Assembly: GCF_016124105.1 (NCBI RefSeq)
Contig: NZ_JADGMQ010000005.1
Coordinates: forward strand, 62,001-126,000
Source: Aquamicrobium zhengzhouense
Lineage (GTDB): Bacteria > Pseudomonadota > Alphaproteobacteria > Rhizobiales > Rhizobiaceae
Reading direction: 5' to 3'
Length of the DNA: 64,000 bases
In this document: piece after piece, positions 1-9,724 of the stretch
Position numbering within the stretch: position 1 is the first letter of the stretch
How the letters are laid out: each line of letters opens with the position of its first letter
Made by a program: the position numbers and the translations under genes
Notes under the pieces: generated by a model
Database searches by the model: none
What the model was told of the DNA's origin: nothing
The model's input: only the letters and a program-made list of their open reading frames with translations

Positions 1-264
1 AACCCGAAGATCCTGCTGTTTTTCATGACCTTCCTTCCGCAATTCGTGTCGGCAACCGACCCGCATGCGCCTGGAAAGCTGTTTTTCCTCGGCCTGATGT
101 TCATCGTCCTGGCGCTGCCACTGACGGTGCCAATGGTTTTGGCAGCAGACGGATTTTCCAAGTTTCTGCGTCGCTCGCCGCGCGTCATGCGGGTCATCGA
201 CTATCTGTTCGCCGGGGTCTTTTCAGCGTTCGCGATCAAGATCCTGACCGCTCAGGCGCGCTAG
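1..264 (+). CDS. LysE-type amino acid exporter, C-terminal fragment (5' truncated by window edge)
   Basis: An open frame enters from the left edge and ends at TAG 262-264, giving 87 visible residues. The visible part starts NPKILLFFMTFLPQFV, which matches the second half of LysE/RhtB family exporters, where an NPK motif precedes a transmembrane helix. Two further hydrophobic segments follow, around residues 29-46 and 66-82. Family members export amino acids or homoserine lactones through the inner membrane; the substrate cannot be told here. The ATG at position 25 is internal and is not the start. Confidence 0.8.
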   Translation, partial: NPKILLFFMTFLPQFVSATDPHAPGKLFFLGLMFIVLALPLTVPMVLAADGFSKFLRRSPRVMRVIDYLFAGVFSAFAIKILTAQAR

Positions 265-704
265 GCGGATTTGGCGATGCGCGCCGAGCGACCGGCGAAC
301 AGCCAATAGCACAGACCGCCGGCCATGCCGGCGGCACAGCAACCAAGGATCACTGCCGGCTCGGAGAGGCCTAAATCTCTGTCGATCCCGACATCGCGCA
401 ACAATGCCGTTGCGACTCCGACTAGGCCTCCGCCAAGAGCGTAAAACAGCCAGTCGCGGCGCCCCAGGAACTCAGCAGCCGCAATGCAGGCAAGTGCCGG
501 GAAAAAAGATAAATAGCCGATGAAGATCGCGGCGAGCGGGATCGAGACGTAGAACCCGCCGGAGATGAAAGCAACTTCATCGTGGGTCATCTCGAACAGC
601 CCGACCAGCAACAAATGGATGAACGCGCTCGCGCCCAGTGTTGCAGCAAAATAGCCAAGCAGGATCACTGCCAGGCGCAGGATAAAACTGAAAACTTCGT
701 TCAA
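261..704 (-). CDS. small integral membrane protein, unknown function
   Basis: This 147-residue protein is mostly hydrophobic, with about four membrane segments (near residues 7-35, 48-75, 88-103 and 118-137). It begins at TTG 704-702, which overlaps the rlmN stop codon (TTGA), so it is probably translated by coupling after rlmN. It converges on the LysE-like gene with a 4-base overlap. No catalytic motif or recognised family was seen. The tight coupling and continuous reading frame argue that it is a real gene; its function is unknown. Confidence 0.65.
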   Translation of the reverse strand: MNEVFSFILRLAVILLGYFAATLGASAFIHLLLVGLFEMTHDEVAFISGGFYVSIPLAAIFIGYLSFFPALACIAAAEFLGRRDWLFYALGGGLVGVATALLRDVGIDRDLGLSEPAVILGCCAAGMAGGLCYWLFAGRSARIAKSA

Positions 705-1933
705 TCTTCGCCGTGGCCCGCGATCATCATCGCTTCGAGCGCCAGGCGCTCTGTCTTGCGCATACGTTCCGAATCCGACTTCAGCTGACCGCAGGCCGCA
801 AGAATGTCACGTCCGCGCGGCGTGCGGATCGGCGACGCGTAGCCTGCCTGGTTCACGTAATCGGCAAACTTCTCGATCGTTTCCCAGTCCGAGCACTGGT
901 AGTTCGTGCCCGGCCACGGGTTGAACGGGATCAGATTGATCTTCGCCGGAATGCCCTTGAGCAGGCGCACGAGTTCCTTGGCGTCCTCGAGCGAGTCGTT
1001 AACGTCCTTCAGCATCACATATTCGAAGGTGATGCGGCGGGCATTGGACAGGCCGGGATATTTCCGGCACGCATCCATCAGCTCTTTCAGCGGGTACTTC
1101 TTGTTGATCGGCACCAGCATGTCACGCAGATCATCGCGCACGGCGTGCAGCGAGATCGCCAGCATGACGCCGATCTCTTCACCGGTGCGGGCGATTTCAG
1201 GCGTCACGCCCGAGGTCGACAGGGTGATGCGGCGCTTCGACAGCGACAGCCCATCGCCGTCCGAGGCGATCAGCAGCGCCTTTTTGACGTTCTCGAAATT
1301 GTAGAGCGGCTCACCCATACCCATCATGACGATGTTGGTAATCTTGCGCCCTTCGGCCGGCACAATCGCGCCATCCGGCGTGCCGCGCTCCGGGAAATCC
1401 CCCAACCGGTCGCGCGCGGTCATAAGCTGCGTGAGGATCTCTTCGGCGGTGAGGTTACGAACGAGCTTTTGCGTGCCGGTATGGCAGAACGAGCAGGTGA
1501 GCGTGCAGCCGACCTGGCTCGAGATGCAGAGCGTGCCGCGCCCCTCTTCGGGAATATAAACGGTTTCGATCTCGACCGGGCGCCCAGCGCCCCGCGGCGG
1601 AAAGCGGAACAGCCACTTACGGGTGCCGTCGTTCGAAATCTGCTCTTCGACCACTTCAGGACGTGCGATCGTGAAATGGCGATCGAGCTCGGCGCGCAGA
1701 TCCTTGGAGATGTTCAACATCTCGGAGAAGTCGGACACACCGCGCACATAGAGCCAGTGCCAAAGCTGCTGGACACGCATCTTGCGCTGGCGCTCGGGAA
1801 TTCCGATTTCGCCGAGGGCGTCTGCCATCTCCTGGCGCGACAGGCCGATAAGCGACGGTTTTTCAGGCGTGCGTGCGTTTGCAGCCAGCATTGCGCGCGT
1901 CTGAGGCGAGGTGAGGTCGAATGATAGGGTCAT
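701..1933 (-). CDS. rlmN: dual-specificity 23S rRNA A2503 / tRNA A37 C2-methyltransferase (radical SAM)
   Basis: RlmN methylates C2 of A2503 in 23S rRNA and A37 in some tRNAs, using SAM and a 4Fe-4S cluster. The 410-residue protein has the cluster motif CxxxCxxC at C143, C147 and C150, the preceding conserved Cys at C136, and a C-terminal [13 protein letters not shown] block holding the second methyl-transfer Cys near residue 380. The frame is open 24 bases further upstream, but MTLSFDL at 1933 fits family N-termini better. It is followed by the coupled membrane-protein gene. Length and motifs are normal. Confidence 0.95.
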   Translation of the reverse strand: MTLSFDLTSPQTRAMLAANARTPEKPSLIGLSRQEMADALGEIGIPERQRKMRVQQLWHWLYVRGVSDFSEMLNISKDLRAELDRHFTIARPEVVEEQISNDGTRKWLFRFPPRGAGRPVEIETVYIPEEGRGTLCISSQVGCTLTCSFCHTGTQKLVRNLTAEEILTQLMTARDRLGDFPERGTPDGAIVPAEGRKITNIVMMGMGEPLYNFENVKKALLIASDGDGLSLSKRRITLSTSGVTPEIARTGEEIGVMLAISLHAVRDDLRDMLVPINKKYPLKELMDACRKYPGLSNARRITFEYVMLKDVNDSLEDAKELVRLLKGIPAKINLIPFNPWPGTNYQCSDWETIEKFADYVNQAGYASPIRTPRGRDILAACGQLKSDSERMRKTERLALEAMMIAGHGED

Positions 1934-1992
1934 GGGCCGGAGATATAGGAGCGGCAAATGCCGCGTGCCAGTTTTGCCTGCACATAACAGAT

Positions 1993-2016
1993 CGGGGCCG
2001 CTTCGTCACGGCCCCG
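1993..2016 (-). terminator. candidate terminator after the IalB-like gene
   Basis: A perfect 8-bp stem, CGGGGCCG with CGGCCCCG and an 8-base loop, lies 24 bases past the IalB-like stop codon on the minus strand. It is followed by a weak, interrupted T tract (ATCTGTT). It probably separates that gene from rlmN. Confidence 0.5.
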
Positions 2017-2039
2017 AATTAAATCTGTCTTGAGACGGA

Positions 2040-2546
2040 TCAGCGGCAGTTCTGAATAGAAGACAGCGCAGCCGAGATACCCTTCAGCGAGAAGGTATAG
2101 TTGGTTGCGTTGCCCCGTCGAGAGGTCGCCTGCACCTTCATGTCCGCGCCAGCGCGCATCGAGGCGATCAGGGCCGGCTCTTCGGCAGCGTTTTCCATCC
2201 AGGCCGAACGGCCGCGGGTAAACATGTTGTAGCTCTTATCGCCGACAGTCACGCGCACCTTCGAATTCTCCTGGAAGTCGTAGGCGGTGATGAACTGGGG
2301 CTCATAGGAGACGTTCTGACCCGGCTTCTGGCTTACGAAGAAGTAGACGTCGCCATGGTCCAGTGAAGTCGGCTGTTTGTCGGTCGGAACGGTCAGCACG
2401 TAGCAGACCTTGCCGTTGTTGCCTTGGTAAGAGTACGTGCCCCAGGCGTTATGCTGGCCAATCTTCGTGGCCCCCGCCTGCGCAAAAGCCGGCGCAGAAA
2501 AAGCAAGCGCCGCAAGGCAGGAAATCGTCAAAAAGGTTCCGCGCAT
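2040..2546 (-). CDS. invasion-associated locus B (IalB) family secreted protein
   Basis: This 168-residue protein starts with a clear Sec signal peptide (hydrophobic run near residues 5-18, AFA cleavage site near residue 22), so it should be periplasmic or outer-membrane associated. The mature part has the IalB-family layout: a YQGNNGKVCYVL stretch, a DVYFFVSQKPGQ stretch and a terminal Cys pairing with the earlier one. IalB proteins in Bartonella affect erythrocyte entry; in other rhizobia the role is unclear. The start at 2546 puts the signal peptide first; the open frame extends 21 residues upstream. Confidence 0.8.
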   Translation of the reverse strand: MRGTFLTISCLAALAFSAPAFAQAGATKIGQHNAWGTYSYQGNNGKVCYVLTVPTDKQPTSLDHGDVYFFVSQKPGQNVSYEPQFITAYDFQENSKVRVTVGDKSYNMFTRGRSAWMENAAEEPALIASMRAGADMKVQATSRRGNATNYTFSLKGISAALSSIQNCR

Positions 2547-2813
2547 CTTCGTACCATTATCCTTGTGCGTGGTCGCGTAGGGTCCATCGAACTGGTCCGA
2601 AAGGCCCAATACGTGTCAATTTTAAGTTAATGAGGGTTACGAAAGGATGAACTCGATCAACGAGTTTCCCAGCAATTTGCAACCCCCGCCACCGCGCTGA
2701 CTGATCGAAACAGAAAGCACCGCGGCATGCCACATCCCAACAACTGGTGTTCAAATGGCCAAAAGCGGCGAGAGTTTGACTGAAAGATGAACCCTTTGCC
2801 CCGTTTGGAGGCC

Positions 2814-3182
2814 TTACTTGGCGTCAAGCGCCTCGCGTGCAGCCTGGCGATGCTCCGGCCGGATGTGCCCGCGGATCGCGGCAATCGCCCCGGTCAGGAC
2901 TGCAATATCGTCCGTAAAACCGAAGGCGGCGATGAAGTCGGGGATCATGTCCAGCGGCATGACGAAATAGGCGAGCGCAGCCAGCAAGGTTCCCCGCACA
3001 CGCAGCGGCGTGCGGCTGTCGAGCGCTGCGTAATAACTTGCAACCACATCTTCCATAAAGGGGATATGCTTCGCTGCCCGTCGCGCTGTGCGCCAGAAGC
3101 CCGCCCGGACGCGCTTTTCTCGGCGCACGTCCTCGCTCGGGCTGACCGGTGCAAGGATTTCGGTGATCTTGGCTTCGTTCAT
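2814..3182 (-). CDS. DUF1232 (YkvA-like) membrane-associated protein
   Basis: This 122-residue protein carries the DUF1232 hallmark, a hydrophobic helix with PLDMIPDFIAAFGFTDD at about residues 76-92. The family is widespread, small and of unknown biochemical function; members are thought to be membrane associated. The gene has its own start at 3182 and no close operon partner; the next gene runs in the other direction. Function beyond family membership is not inferable. Confidence 0.8.
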   Translation of the reverse strand: MNEAKITEILAPVSPSEDVRREKRVRAGFWRTARRAAKHIPFMEDVVASYYAALDSRTPLRVRGTLLAALAYFVMPLDMIPDFIAAFGFTDDIAVLTGAIAAIRGHIRPEHRQAAREALDAK

Positions 3183-3324
3183 GATTACGTCTCCACGCGC
3201 AAGAAGATGGGCAGCAGTTTGCGCGTTTGCAAGATCAGCAACACGAGGAAGAGACCCCGGGCAGGCGACGTTTTACCTATTCCTAATCTTCGCATCCATA
3301 AGTATCCGCGCGGAGGGTTCAAAT

Positions 3325-3771
3325 ATGGATGCTACCAACGAATGGCATTGGGAAGGTAATATCATAGATGCAGTCATAGATTATCTAGTTGAGCGAGACT
3401 GGATAATCGTCAAAATCGCCGACACATACACGAAGGAACGAGGCGAAGACATTCGAGCAGTTAAGGACGGCCAGTGGCTGATTATCGAAGCCAAAGGATA
3501 TCCATCCCGCCTTTATCGCGATCCTCGGCCGAGAGGCGAGAAAAAACGCACCAATCCGGCGACGCAGGCACCGAAATGGTACTCACACGCGATATTCACG
3601 GCAATGTGTCTGCAACATCGCAACTCGGACGCCACGGTTGCAGTCGCCCTGCCCGACATGTCGCGCTACCGAACCATGCACGCCGAGACCGCAGCCTCAT
3701 TCACCAAGCTGAACGTGACGATGCTGTTTGTCGATGAATATGGCTACGTCGATCGGCTCGGACCGCTTTAA
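3325..3771 (+). CDS. putative PD-(D/E)xK-fold nuclease-like protein, AT-richer orphan
   Basis: A 148-residue protein. The stretch with D42 in RGEDIRAV followed by IIEAKG (E55, K57) resembles the D...ExK core of PD-(D/E)xK endonucleases, and E10 could be the helix-one acidic residue. ATG 3325 follows GGAGGG and is preferred; the frame is open a further 237 bases upstream. Base composition is visibly lower in GC than its neighbours, suggesting acquisition. It ends flush against the phhB stop (3772). No partner methylase or immunity gene is adjacent. The nuclease assignment rests on a short motif, and DNA binding or an inactive relative is possible. Confidence 0.6.
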   Translation: MDATNEWHWEGNIIDAVIDYLVERDWIIVKIADTYTKERGEDIRAVKDGQWLIIEAKGYPSRLYRDPRPRGEKKRTNPATQAPKWYSHAIFTAMCLQHRNSDATVAVALPDMSRYRTMHAETAASFTKLNVTMLFVDEYGYVDRLGPL

Positions 3772-4074
3772 TCACCCGACGTCGGCAACAAAACGATCCA
3801 TCTTCTTAGCAAGGTCGATGTCGAGGGCTGTCACTCCGCCTGCGGAGTGGGTTGTCAGCCTCACGTCGACCTTGTTGTAGACATTGGACCATTCGGGATG
3901 ATGGTCCATTTTCTCCGCGGCAAGCGCGCTTCGGGTCATGAAGGAGAATGCCTCGCTGAAGTTCTTGAATTTGAACTCCCTGCGAATTGCCTGAGCATCT
4001 TTCTCCAGGTTCCAGCCGTCGAGTTGCAACAGCGCGGCCTCGATTTGCGAGCGCTCCAGTTTCGTCCGGCTCAT
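3772..4074 (-). CDS. phhB: pterin-4a-carbinolamine dehydratase
   Basis: The 100-residue protein matches the PCD/DCoH family in length and motif: MDHHPEW gives H58, H59 and P60, followed by [16 protein letters not shown] with H76, the known catalytic histidines. The enzyme dehydrates 4a-hydroxytetrahydropterin made by aromatic amino acid hydroxylases; some homologues also serve molybdopterin or folate pathways. Its ATG overlaps the thpR stop as ATGA (4071-4074), and the Shine-Dalgarno AGGAGG lies inside the thpR end. No hydroxylase gene is in the window, so the partner reaction is unknown. Confidence 0.93.
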   Translation of the reverse strand: MSRTKLERSQIEAALLQLDGWNLEKDAQAIRREFKFKNFSEAFSFMTRSALAAEKMDHHPEWSNVYNKVDVRLTTHSAGGVTALDIDLAKKMDRFVADVG

Positions 4075-4664
4075 AAAAACCTCCTGCGGGCCTCATCGGC
4101 CTGCAAATCGTTTGAGCGCACTGCGACAGTGTCGAGGAGAGGCCATGCCTCTTCGACAATGTAGGGGCCGCCGCCCACGGAATCGCGAGAGGACATCAGC
4201 ACAAAACGTGTCGCCTTGTAGGGCATCGCGGCGAAATTGCCTCGTGAGGAAAGATATTTGGCAAGGTCGTGCGGTGCGGTATTGCGCAGCCGCGCCAGCG
4301 TGACATGCGGAACGAACTTTCGCGGGTCAGCAGGAAGCCCAAGCCTCTGGCATATTCTCTCGATCTCTGCCTGGAGCGCGAGAAGCTCCGATGACGGAGC
4401 GACACTCGCATAGACCGAGTGCGGCTTTTTTGATCCGAAGGATCCGACACCTGACAACGTCACGTTGAACGAAGGGCGGCGCACCCTGTCGAGAGCATTG
4501 GCAACCTCGTCGGCCACATGCCCTTCAACATCGCCAATGAAGCGCAATGTTATGTGGTAGTTCTCGGTGTCGATCCAACGAGCACCCGGAAGACCACCTC
4601 GCAGCAATGACAGGGAAAGAGTTGCATCACGCGGTATCTCGAGGGCAGTGAACAGTCTAGGCAT
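4071..4664 (-). CDS. thpR: RNA 2',3'-cyclic phosphodiesterase (2H/LigT family)
   Basis: A 197-residue 2H phosphoesterase with both HxTx motifs: HITL at H37 and HVTL at H120. ThpR opens 2',3'-cyclic phosphates at RNA ends and was first seen as an in-vitro RNA ligase. The start at 4664 is chosen because GAGGAGG sits 5 bases upstream; an upstream open stretch of 26 residues lacks family similarity. It is translationally coupled to phhB. Physiological role is poorly known in bacteria generally. Confidence 0.9.
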   Translation of the reverse strand: MPRLFTALEIPRDATLSLSLLRGGLPGARWIDTENYHITLRFIGDVEGHVADEVANALDRVRRPSFNVTLSGVGSFGSKKPHSVYASVAPSSELLALQAEIERICQRLGLPADPRKFVPHVTLARLRNTAPHDLAKYLSSRGNFAAMPYKATRFVLMSSRDSVGGGPYIVEEAWPLLDTVAVRSNDLQADEARRRFL

Positions 4665-4760
4665 CGCTACCTCCTCGATTCGACTGATACCAGCGAACCA
4701 CCGAAGACAAGACGGTTCAAGCCCGTTTGTTCCCAGCGGCAACCTTCCGCACCGGAAAGC

Positions 4761-5402
4761 TCAGTCCGCCTTCCCTGCCGCCAGCACCTCTTCGATTACG
4801 GGGAGAAAGCCTTCAACCATCCGCTCAACCCCGTCTGCATTGGGGTGCATCCCATCTTCCAGAAGCAGCTTTCGCTCCGCTACCACGCCTTCCAGAAAGA
4901 ACGGGTAGAATGGAAGATCGTATTTTTCGGCCAGCGCCGGGAAGAGGGCGTTGAAACGCTCCCCATAGTCGGCTCCGAGATTAGGAGCCGCGATCATGCC
5001 CGCCAGGATGATATCGATGCCGCGCGCGCGCAGCCCCTCGATCATCGCCGTCAGGTTTTTCTCGGTAATGTCCGGCGAGATGCCACGCAGCATATCGTTG
5101 GCGCCCAGTTCCAGAATGACGAGGTCGGTGTCCTCGGGAACGGACCAGTCGAGGCGCGAAAGACCACCGCTGGTCGTGTCGCCGGATACGCCTGCATTGG
5201 CGATAACAACATCGTGTCCGCCTGCCTTAAGGGCAACTTCAAGCTTTTCGGGAAAAGACATACCCGCATCGAGTTGATAGCCAGCCATCAGGCTGTCACC
5301 GAAGCCGACGATCCGATAGGGTTCTGCCGCTGCGGCACAGATGGTGAGAAAGACACTGAGTGCTGCAACCGGCACAATGCCTAGAATTCGTTTGAAACCC
5401 AT
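4761..5402 (-). CDS. tesA: SGNH-family esterase/lysophospholipase (TesA-like, periplasmic)
   Basis: The 213-residue protein has a signal peptide (hydrophobic residues 6-25, AAA-A cleavage region) and all SGNH blocks: GFGDSLMAG with nucleophile S37, the block II Gly in VSGDTTSGG, LGANDMLRG, and the D-x-x-H pair in DGMHPN. TesA-type enzymes hydrolyse acyl-CoA, lysophospholipids and esters in the periplasm. It is divergent from an ABC transporter of the YbbA/YbbP type, the same pairing as tesA-ybbAP in E. coli. The start at 5402 puts the signal sequence first. Confidence 0.88.
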   Translation of the reverse strand: MGFKRILGIVPVAALSVFLTICAAAAEPYRIVGFGDSLMAGYQLDAGMSFPEKLEVALKAGGHDVVIANAGVSGDTTSGGLSRLDWSVPEDTDLVILELGANDMLRGISPDITEKNLTAMIEGLRARGIDIILAGMIAAPNLGADYGERFNALFPALAEKYDLPFYPFFLEGVVAERKLLLEDGMHPNADGVERMVEGFLPVIEEVLAAGKAD

Positions 5403-5456
5403 ATGATCCAACCCATATCTGACCGACGCCCGCAGTTGATATAGGAAATTTGCCTC

Positions 5457-6155
5457 GTGAAAGAAGCCGCTATCCGCATGAAGGACGTATCGCTGACTTT
5501 GGGCGAAGGTGCTTCCTCCGTCCATGTATTGAAAGGGGTCAGCCTTGAGGTAGCAAGCGGCGAGGCGACCGGCATAATCGGCCCCTCCGGCTCGGGAAAA
5601 TCGACACTGCTGATGGTGCTTGCGGGCCTTGAACACGTTGATTCAGGCGAGGTCTGGATCGCAGGGCAACGGATCGACGGGCGCAGCGAAGATGAGATTG
5701 CAGCCTTTCGCGGTCGCAGTGTCGGCATCGTGTTCCAGTCGTTTCACTTGATCCCCAACATGACCGCACTCGAAAACGTCGCAGTGCCGCTTGAGCTTGC
5801 CGGCCATCCCGATCCCTTCGGCGTTGCAGCGCGTGAGCTTGCGGCAGTGGGCCTTTCCGAGCGCATCACCCATTATCCGGGCGAATTGTCGGGCGGCGAA
5901 CAGCAGCGGGTGGCAATCGCCCGCGCGCTTGCGCCGGAGCCCAAGCTTCTGATCGCCGACGAGCCGACCGGAAATCTTGATCAGGCCACGGGCAAGCAGA
6001 TCGCCGACCTGCTGTTCCACAAGGCCGAGGAGCGCGGCATGACGCTGGTTCTCGTCACCCACGACCCCTCCCTTGCCGCCCGTTGTACCCGCCAGATCGC
6101 GATGCGCTCCGGGCGGATCGAATCTGCACCAGAACTGGCAGCCGTGTCTGCATGA
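5457..6155 (+). CDS. ybbA: ABC transporter ATP-binding protein (YbbA/LolD-like)
   Basis: A 232-residue ABC ATPase with Walker [10 protein letters not shown] (42-50), signature LSGGEQQR (144-151) and Walker B ending LLIADEP near residue 169. The GTG at 5457 is taken as start; ATG 5478 (MKDVSL) is an alternative. Its stop overlaps the start of the permease gene (ATGA, 6152-6155), so the two make one complex. The family belongs to the MacB/LolD group, which couple ATP hydrolysis to periplasmic or lipid-related work; the substrate is unknown. Confidence 0.92.
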   Translation: MKEAAIRMKDVSLTLGEGASSVHVLKGVSLEVASGEATGIIGPSGSGKSTLLMVLAGLEHVDSGEVWIAGQRIDGRSEDEIAAFRGRSVGIVFQSFHLIPNMTALENVAVPLELAGHPDPFGVAARELAAVGLSERITHYPGELSGGEQQRVAIARALAPEPKLLIADEPTGNLDQATGKQIADLLFHKAEERGMTLVLVTHDPSLAARCTRQIAMRSGRIESAPELAAVSA

Positions 6156-8710
6156 GTGCCTCCGCCCCTCTCAACACGCTGCGCCTTGCCATTCGATTTT
6201 CGCTGCGGGAGATGCGCGGCGGACTGTCCGGCTTCCTGATTTTCATCACCTGTATTGCGCTGGGCGTCGCCGCGATCGGTGGCGTCAATTCGGTCGCGCG
6301 CGCCATCACGACGGGCGTGGCCAATCAGGGCCAGACCCTGCTCGGCGGGGACCTTCGATTTCAGCTAACGCATCGCGAGACGGACGAGCGCGAGCACGCG
6401 TTCCTGACGGAACTTGGCGCCGTCTCGCACAGCGCGAACATGCGCTCGATGGCAAGGCTCACCGACGGATCTGACCAGACGCTGGTCGAGGTGAAGGCTG
6501 TCGATGACCTCTATCCGCTCTATGGCGAACTCGTCACTGAACCTGTCCTTGCCAAGGACGCGATGTTCGAGGAACGCGAAGGTGTCATGGGCGCAGCAGC
6601 AGCAGACATATTGCTACAGCGCCTCGGCATTTCGGTTGGAGATCGCGTCAGTCTTGGAACCGGCGAATTCGAGATCCGATCTGTCATCACAAGTGAGCCC
6701 GACGCGGTGTCGGAAGGTTTTGGCCTTGCCCCCCGTCTGCTGGTCTCCCTTGAAGGGCTTCGCGCGTCGGGCCTGATACAGCCGGGCAGCCTTGTCGAGC
6801 ATGCCTACAAGATCAGGCTTCCCATCGGAGCAACCGAGGCAACCATCGAGGAAGTACGCGAGAAGGCCACCGCTGACTTTCCGGAGTCGGGATGGAGCAT
6901 CCGCAGCCGAACCAACGCCGCGCCGTCACTCTCGACCAATGTTGAGCGCTTCTCCCAGTTTCTGACACTTGTTGGCCTGACGTCGCTTGTCGTCGGCGGC
7001 GTCGGCGTTGCCAACGCGGTGCGGGCCTATCTCGATGCCAAACGTCCGGTGATCGCGACATTCAAGAGCCTCGGCGCATCCGGGCGCTTCGTCTTCACCA
7101 TCTACCTCGTACAGATCATGATGATCTCGGCGGTCGGCATTGTCATTGGCGTCGTCCTTGGCGCCCTGATGCCGCCAATCGCCGCAAGTTTCCTGTCTTC
7201 CGTTCTGCCGGTCCCGCAGGCCGGCGGAATTTTCCCCGGAGCGTTGGCTCTGGGTGCCATGTTCGGCATTCTAGTCACGCTGGCCTTCGCACTGCTTCCA
7301 CTGGGACGTGCGCGTGACGTTCCGGCCACTGCCCTCTTTCGCGAAATGGGCTTCGACAAGCGTGGCATGCCGAGACTGGTCTATGTCGCATCGGCACTGG
7401 CGACCGCGCTACTCATGGCGGCCATCGCCATCTGGACCGCAAGCGACCGGCGCATTGCTGTCATCTTCATCGTCGCCGCGATCTTCGCCTTCCTCATTCT
7501 TCGCTTGGTCAGCGTCGGCGTCCAGTGGCTCGCACGCAAGAGCCCGCGCGTGCGCTCTACCGCTCTGCGTCTGGCGATCGGCAACATCCATCGGCCCGGA
7601 GCGCTCACGCCGTCCGTGGTCCTGTCGCTTGGGCTGGGGCTGACGCTTCTCGTCACCATTGCCCTGATCGATGGCAATTTGCGGCGACAGATCGCCGGCA
7701 ATCTTCCGGAGCAGGCTCCGAACTTCTTCTTCGTCGACATCCAGAGCGCCGACGCCGACAATTTTGCGGATCTGCTCGCGCGTGAGGTTCCGGATGGCAA
7801 GCTGATCCGCGTCCCTATGCTGCGGGGACGCGTCGTTGCGCTCAACGGCGTTGACGTGCGTGATATCGACGTTCCGCCGGAAGGCCGCTGGGTCCTTCGT
7901 GGCGACCGGGGGATCACCTATGCCCGGAACGTTCCGGAGAACTCCACCCTTAGCCAGGGCGAATGGTGGCCGGACGGTTATGATGGCGAGCCGCTGGTCT
8001 CCTTTGCCGCGCAAGAGGGACGGGAACTTGGCCTCAAGATCGGCGACGCCGTCACCGTCAACGTCCTCGGGCGCAACATCAGCGCGCGCATTTCCAATTT
8101 CCGCGAGGTGCAGTGGGAATCGCTTGCCATCAATTTCGTGATGGTCTTCTCGCCAAACACCTTTGCCGGCGCGCCCCATTCCTGGCTGGCGACCCTCGCC
8201 GATCCTTCCGCCGGACCAGCGGAAGAAGCCCGGATCCTCAACACTGTCACGCGCGCCTTCCCAGGCGTGACAAGCGTCCGGGTCAAGGATGCCCTCGAGA
8301 TTGTCAATGACATTGTCACGCAGCTGGCTGTCGCCATCCGCGCCGCTGCTGCGGTCGCGCTGATCGCGTCGGTGCTGGTGCTGTCAGGTGCACTTGCTGC
8401 CGGCAACCGGGCACGTGTTCATGACGCGGTGGTGCTGAAAACGCTTGGCGCAACCCGCGGCACACTCATTCGGGCATTTTCCCTTGAGTACACGATCATA
8501 GGTCTCGCCACCGCCATCTTCGCGCTTCTGGCCGGAGGGGTGGCTGCATGGTTTGTCGTGGCGAGAATCATGACGCTTCCGTCCGCCTTCCTTCCCGAAG
8601 TTGCGCTGTCGACGATCCTCATCGCGCTCGTATTGACGGTGGGATTTGGCCTGATCGGCACGTGGAGGGTGCTCGGGCACAAGGCTGCGCCAGTATTGCG
8701 AAACCTTTAG
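6152..8710 (+). CDS. ybbP: large FtsX-like ABC transporter permease (YbbP-like)
   Basis: An 852-residue permease with an N-terminal membrane helix, a large periplasmic domain (about residues 50-250), a block of membrane helices typical of FtsX repeats, a second periplasmic domain and a final three-helix FtsX domain near the C-terminus. This two-FtsX-domain layout and size match YbbP. ATG 6152 overlaps the ATPase stop. With TesA divergently encoded, the set may act on lipids or toxic acyl compounds, but no substrate is proven for the family. Confidence 0.9.
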   Translation: MSASAPLNTLRLAIRFSLREMRGGLSGFLIFITCIALGVAAIGGVNSVARAITTGVANQGQTLLGGDLRFQLTHRETDEREHAFLTELGAVSHSANMRSMARLTDGSDQTLVEVKAVDDLYPLYGELVTEPVLAKDAMFEEREGVMGAAAADILLQRLGISVGDRVSLGTGEFEIRSVITSEPDAVSEGFGLAPRLLVSLEGLRASGLIQPGSLVEHAYKIRLPIGATEATIEEVREKATADFPESGWSIRSRTNAAPSLSTNVERFSQFLTLVGLTSLVVGGVGVANAVRAYLDAKRPVIATFKSLGASGRFVFTIYLVQIMMISAVGIVIGVVLGALMPPIAASFLSSVLPVPQAGGIFPGALALGAMFGILVTLAFALLPLGRARDVPATALFREMGFDKRGMPRLVYVASALATALLMAAIAIWTASDRRIAVIFIVAAIFAFLILRLVSVGVQWLARKSPRVRSTALRLAIGNIHRPGALTPSVVLSLGLGLTLLVTIALIDGNLRRQIAGNLPEQAPNFFFVDIQSADADNFADLLAREVPDGKLIRVPMLRGRVVALNGVDVRDIDVPPEGRWVLRGDRGITYARNVPENSTLSQGEWWPDGYDGEPLVSFAAQEGRELGLKIGDAVTVNVLGRNISARISNFREVQWESLAINFVMVFSPNTFAGAPHSWLATLADPSAGPAEEARILNTVTRAFPGVTSVRVKDALEIVNDIVTQLAVAIRAAAAVALIASVLVLSGALAAGNRARVHDAVVLKTLGATRGTLIRAFSLEYTIIGLATAIFALLAGGVAAWFVVARIMTLPSAFLPEVALSTILIALVLTVGFGLIGTWRVLGHKAAPVLRNL

Positions 8711-8881
8711 GTAGGCATAACCCGCATAAACAATGGGCTCACGCGGCATTTCATCCTGATAAAGGTCTTGTTCTAACCACGAAGAATCCTCATATTCCGC
8801 GTAGGCATGCTGGAGTTCCGCCAGCGGCGCCTGGGCTCGCGCCCGACACCCGACGGAACACAAGCAAGGAAAGAGGATTCC

Positions 8882-9661
8882 ATGGCTGATTTTCGCAACT
8901 ACCAGGCTCGCGTCGCGACTGCCGGTGCGCGCGCCGATGCCAGTATCGACCAGGGCCTGCGCGCCTATATGATCAGGGTCTACAACCTGATGGCGCTTGG
9001 GCTTGCGATCACCGGCATTGCCGCCCTCGGCACCGTCATGCTTGCGACCACCAATGATCCGTCCGCCGCTGTGGCTCAGCTCGGCAATGGCAAGATGGTC
9101 ACTGCGCTGGGTGCAGCGCTCTACAGCTCGCCGTTGCGCTGGGTTGTCATGCTCGCTCCGCTGGCGATGGTGTTCTTCCTGTCGTTCCGCGTCGAGAAGA
9201 TGAGCCTTTCCGCGGCACAGACCACATTCTGGGCTTTCGCGGCCCTGATGGGCGTTTCGCTGTCCTCGGTCTTCCTCGTTTATACGAGCGGATCGATCGT
9301 CCAGACGTTCTTTATCACCGCCACCGCCTTCCTCGCGCTGTCGCTTTACGGCTACACGACCAAGCGTGACCTGACCGGCATGGGCTCGTTCCTGATCATG
9401 GGCGTGTGGGGTCTTATCCTCGCGTCGATCGTGAACATCTTCCTCGCCTCGTCCGCGCTGCAGTTTGCCATCTCGGCGATCGGCGTCCTGGTTTTCGCAG
9501 GCCTCACCGCCTACGACACCCAGAAGATCAAGGAAATGTACTACGTCGGTGACGGAGCTTTGGTCGCTGGTCGCAAGGCGATCATGGGCGCACTGCAGCT
9601 CTATCTCGACTTCATCAACATGTTCATGTTCCTGCTGCAGTTCCTGGGCAATCGCGAATAG
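8882..9661 (+). CDS. Bax inhibitor-1 (BI-1)/YccA family membrane protein
   Basis: A 259-residue protein with about seven transmembrane helices. It has the BI-1 family features IRVYNLMALGLAITG near residue 35 and an acidic-flanked C-terminal helix (YDTQKIKEMYYVGDG followed by LYLDFINMFMFLLQ). Members form calcium-leak channels or interact with the FtsH protease; the role here is inferred from family only. ATG 8882 follows AAGGAAAGAGG. It is monocistronic with a good terminator behind it. Confidence 0.92.
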   Translation: MADFRNYQARVATAGARADASIDQGLRAYMIRVYNLMALGLAITGIAALGTVMLATTNDPSAAVAQLGNGKMVTALGAALYSSPLRWVVMLAPLAMVFFLSFRVEKMSLSAAQTTFWAFAALMGVSLSSVFLVYTSGSIVQTFFITATAFLALSLYGYTTKRDLTGMGSFLIMGVWGLILASIVNIFLASSALQFAISAIGVLVFAGLTAYDTQKIKEMYYVGDGALVAGRKAIMGALQLYLDFINMFMFLLQFLGNRE

Positions 9662-9687
9662 CATCTGACTGAACGTCAGAATCTCAA

Positions 9688-9724
9688 AGCCTCTGCGGAC
9701 CTGTTCGCAGGGGCTTTTTCTTTG
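9688..9724 (+). terminator. rho-independent terminator of the BI-1 family gene
   Basis: A 10-bp stem (AGCCTCTGCG with CGCAGGGGCT, one G-U pair), an 8-base loop and a T-rich tail (TTTTTCTTT) lie 27 bases past the stop codon. Confidence 0.9.

Noticed and set aside
713-1924. 403-residue open frame on the plus strand
   Set aside because: It lies wholly antisense to rlmN, is rich in Arg, Ala and His without any domain pattern, and has no ribosome site. High-GC codon bias creates such mirrors.
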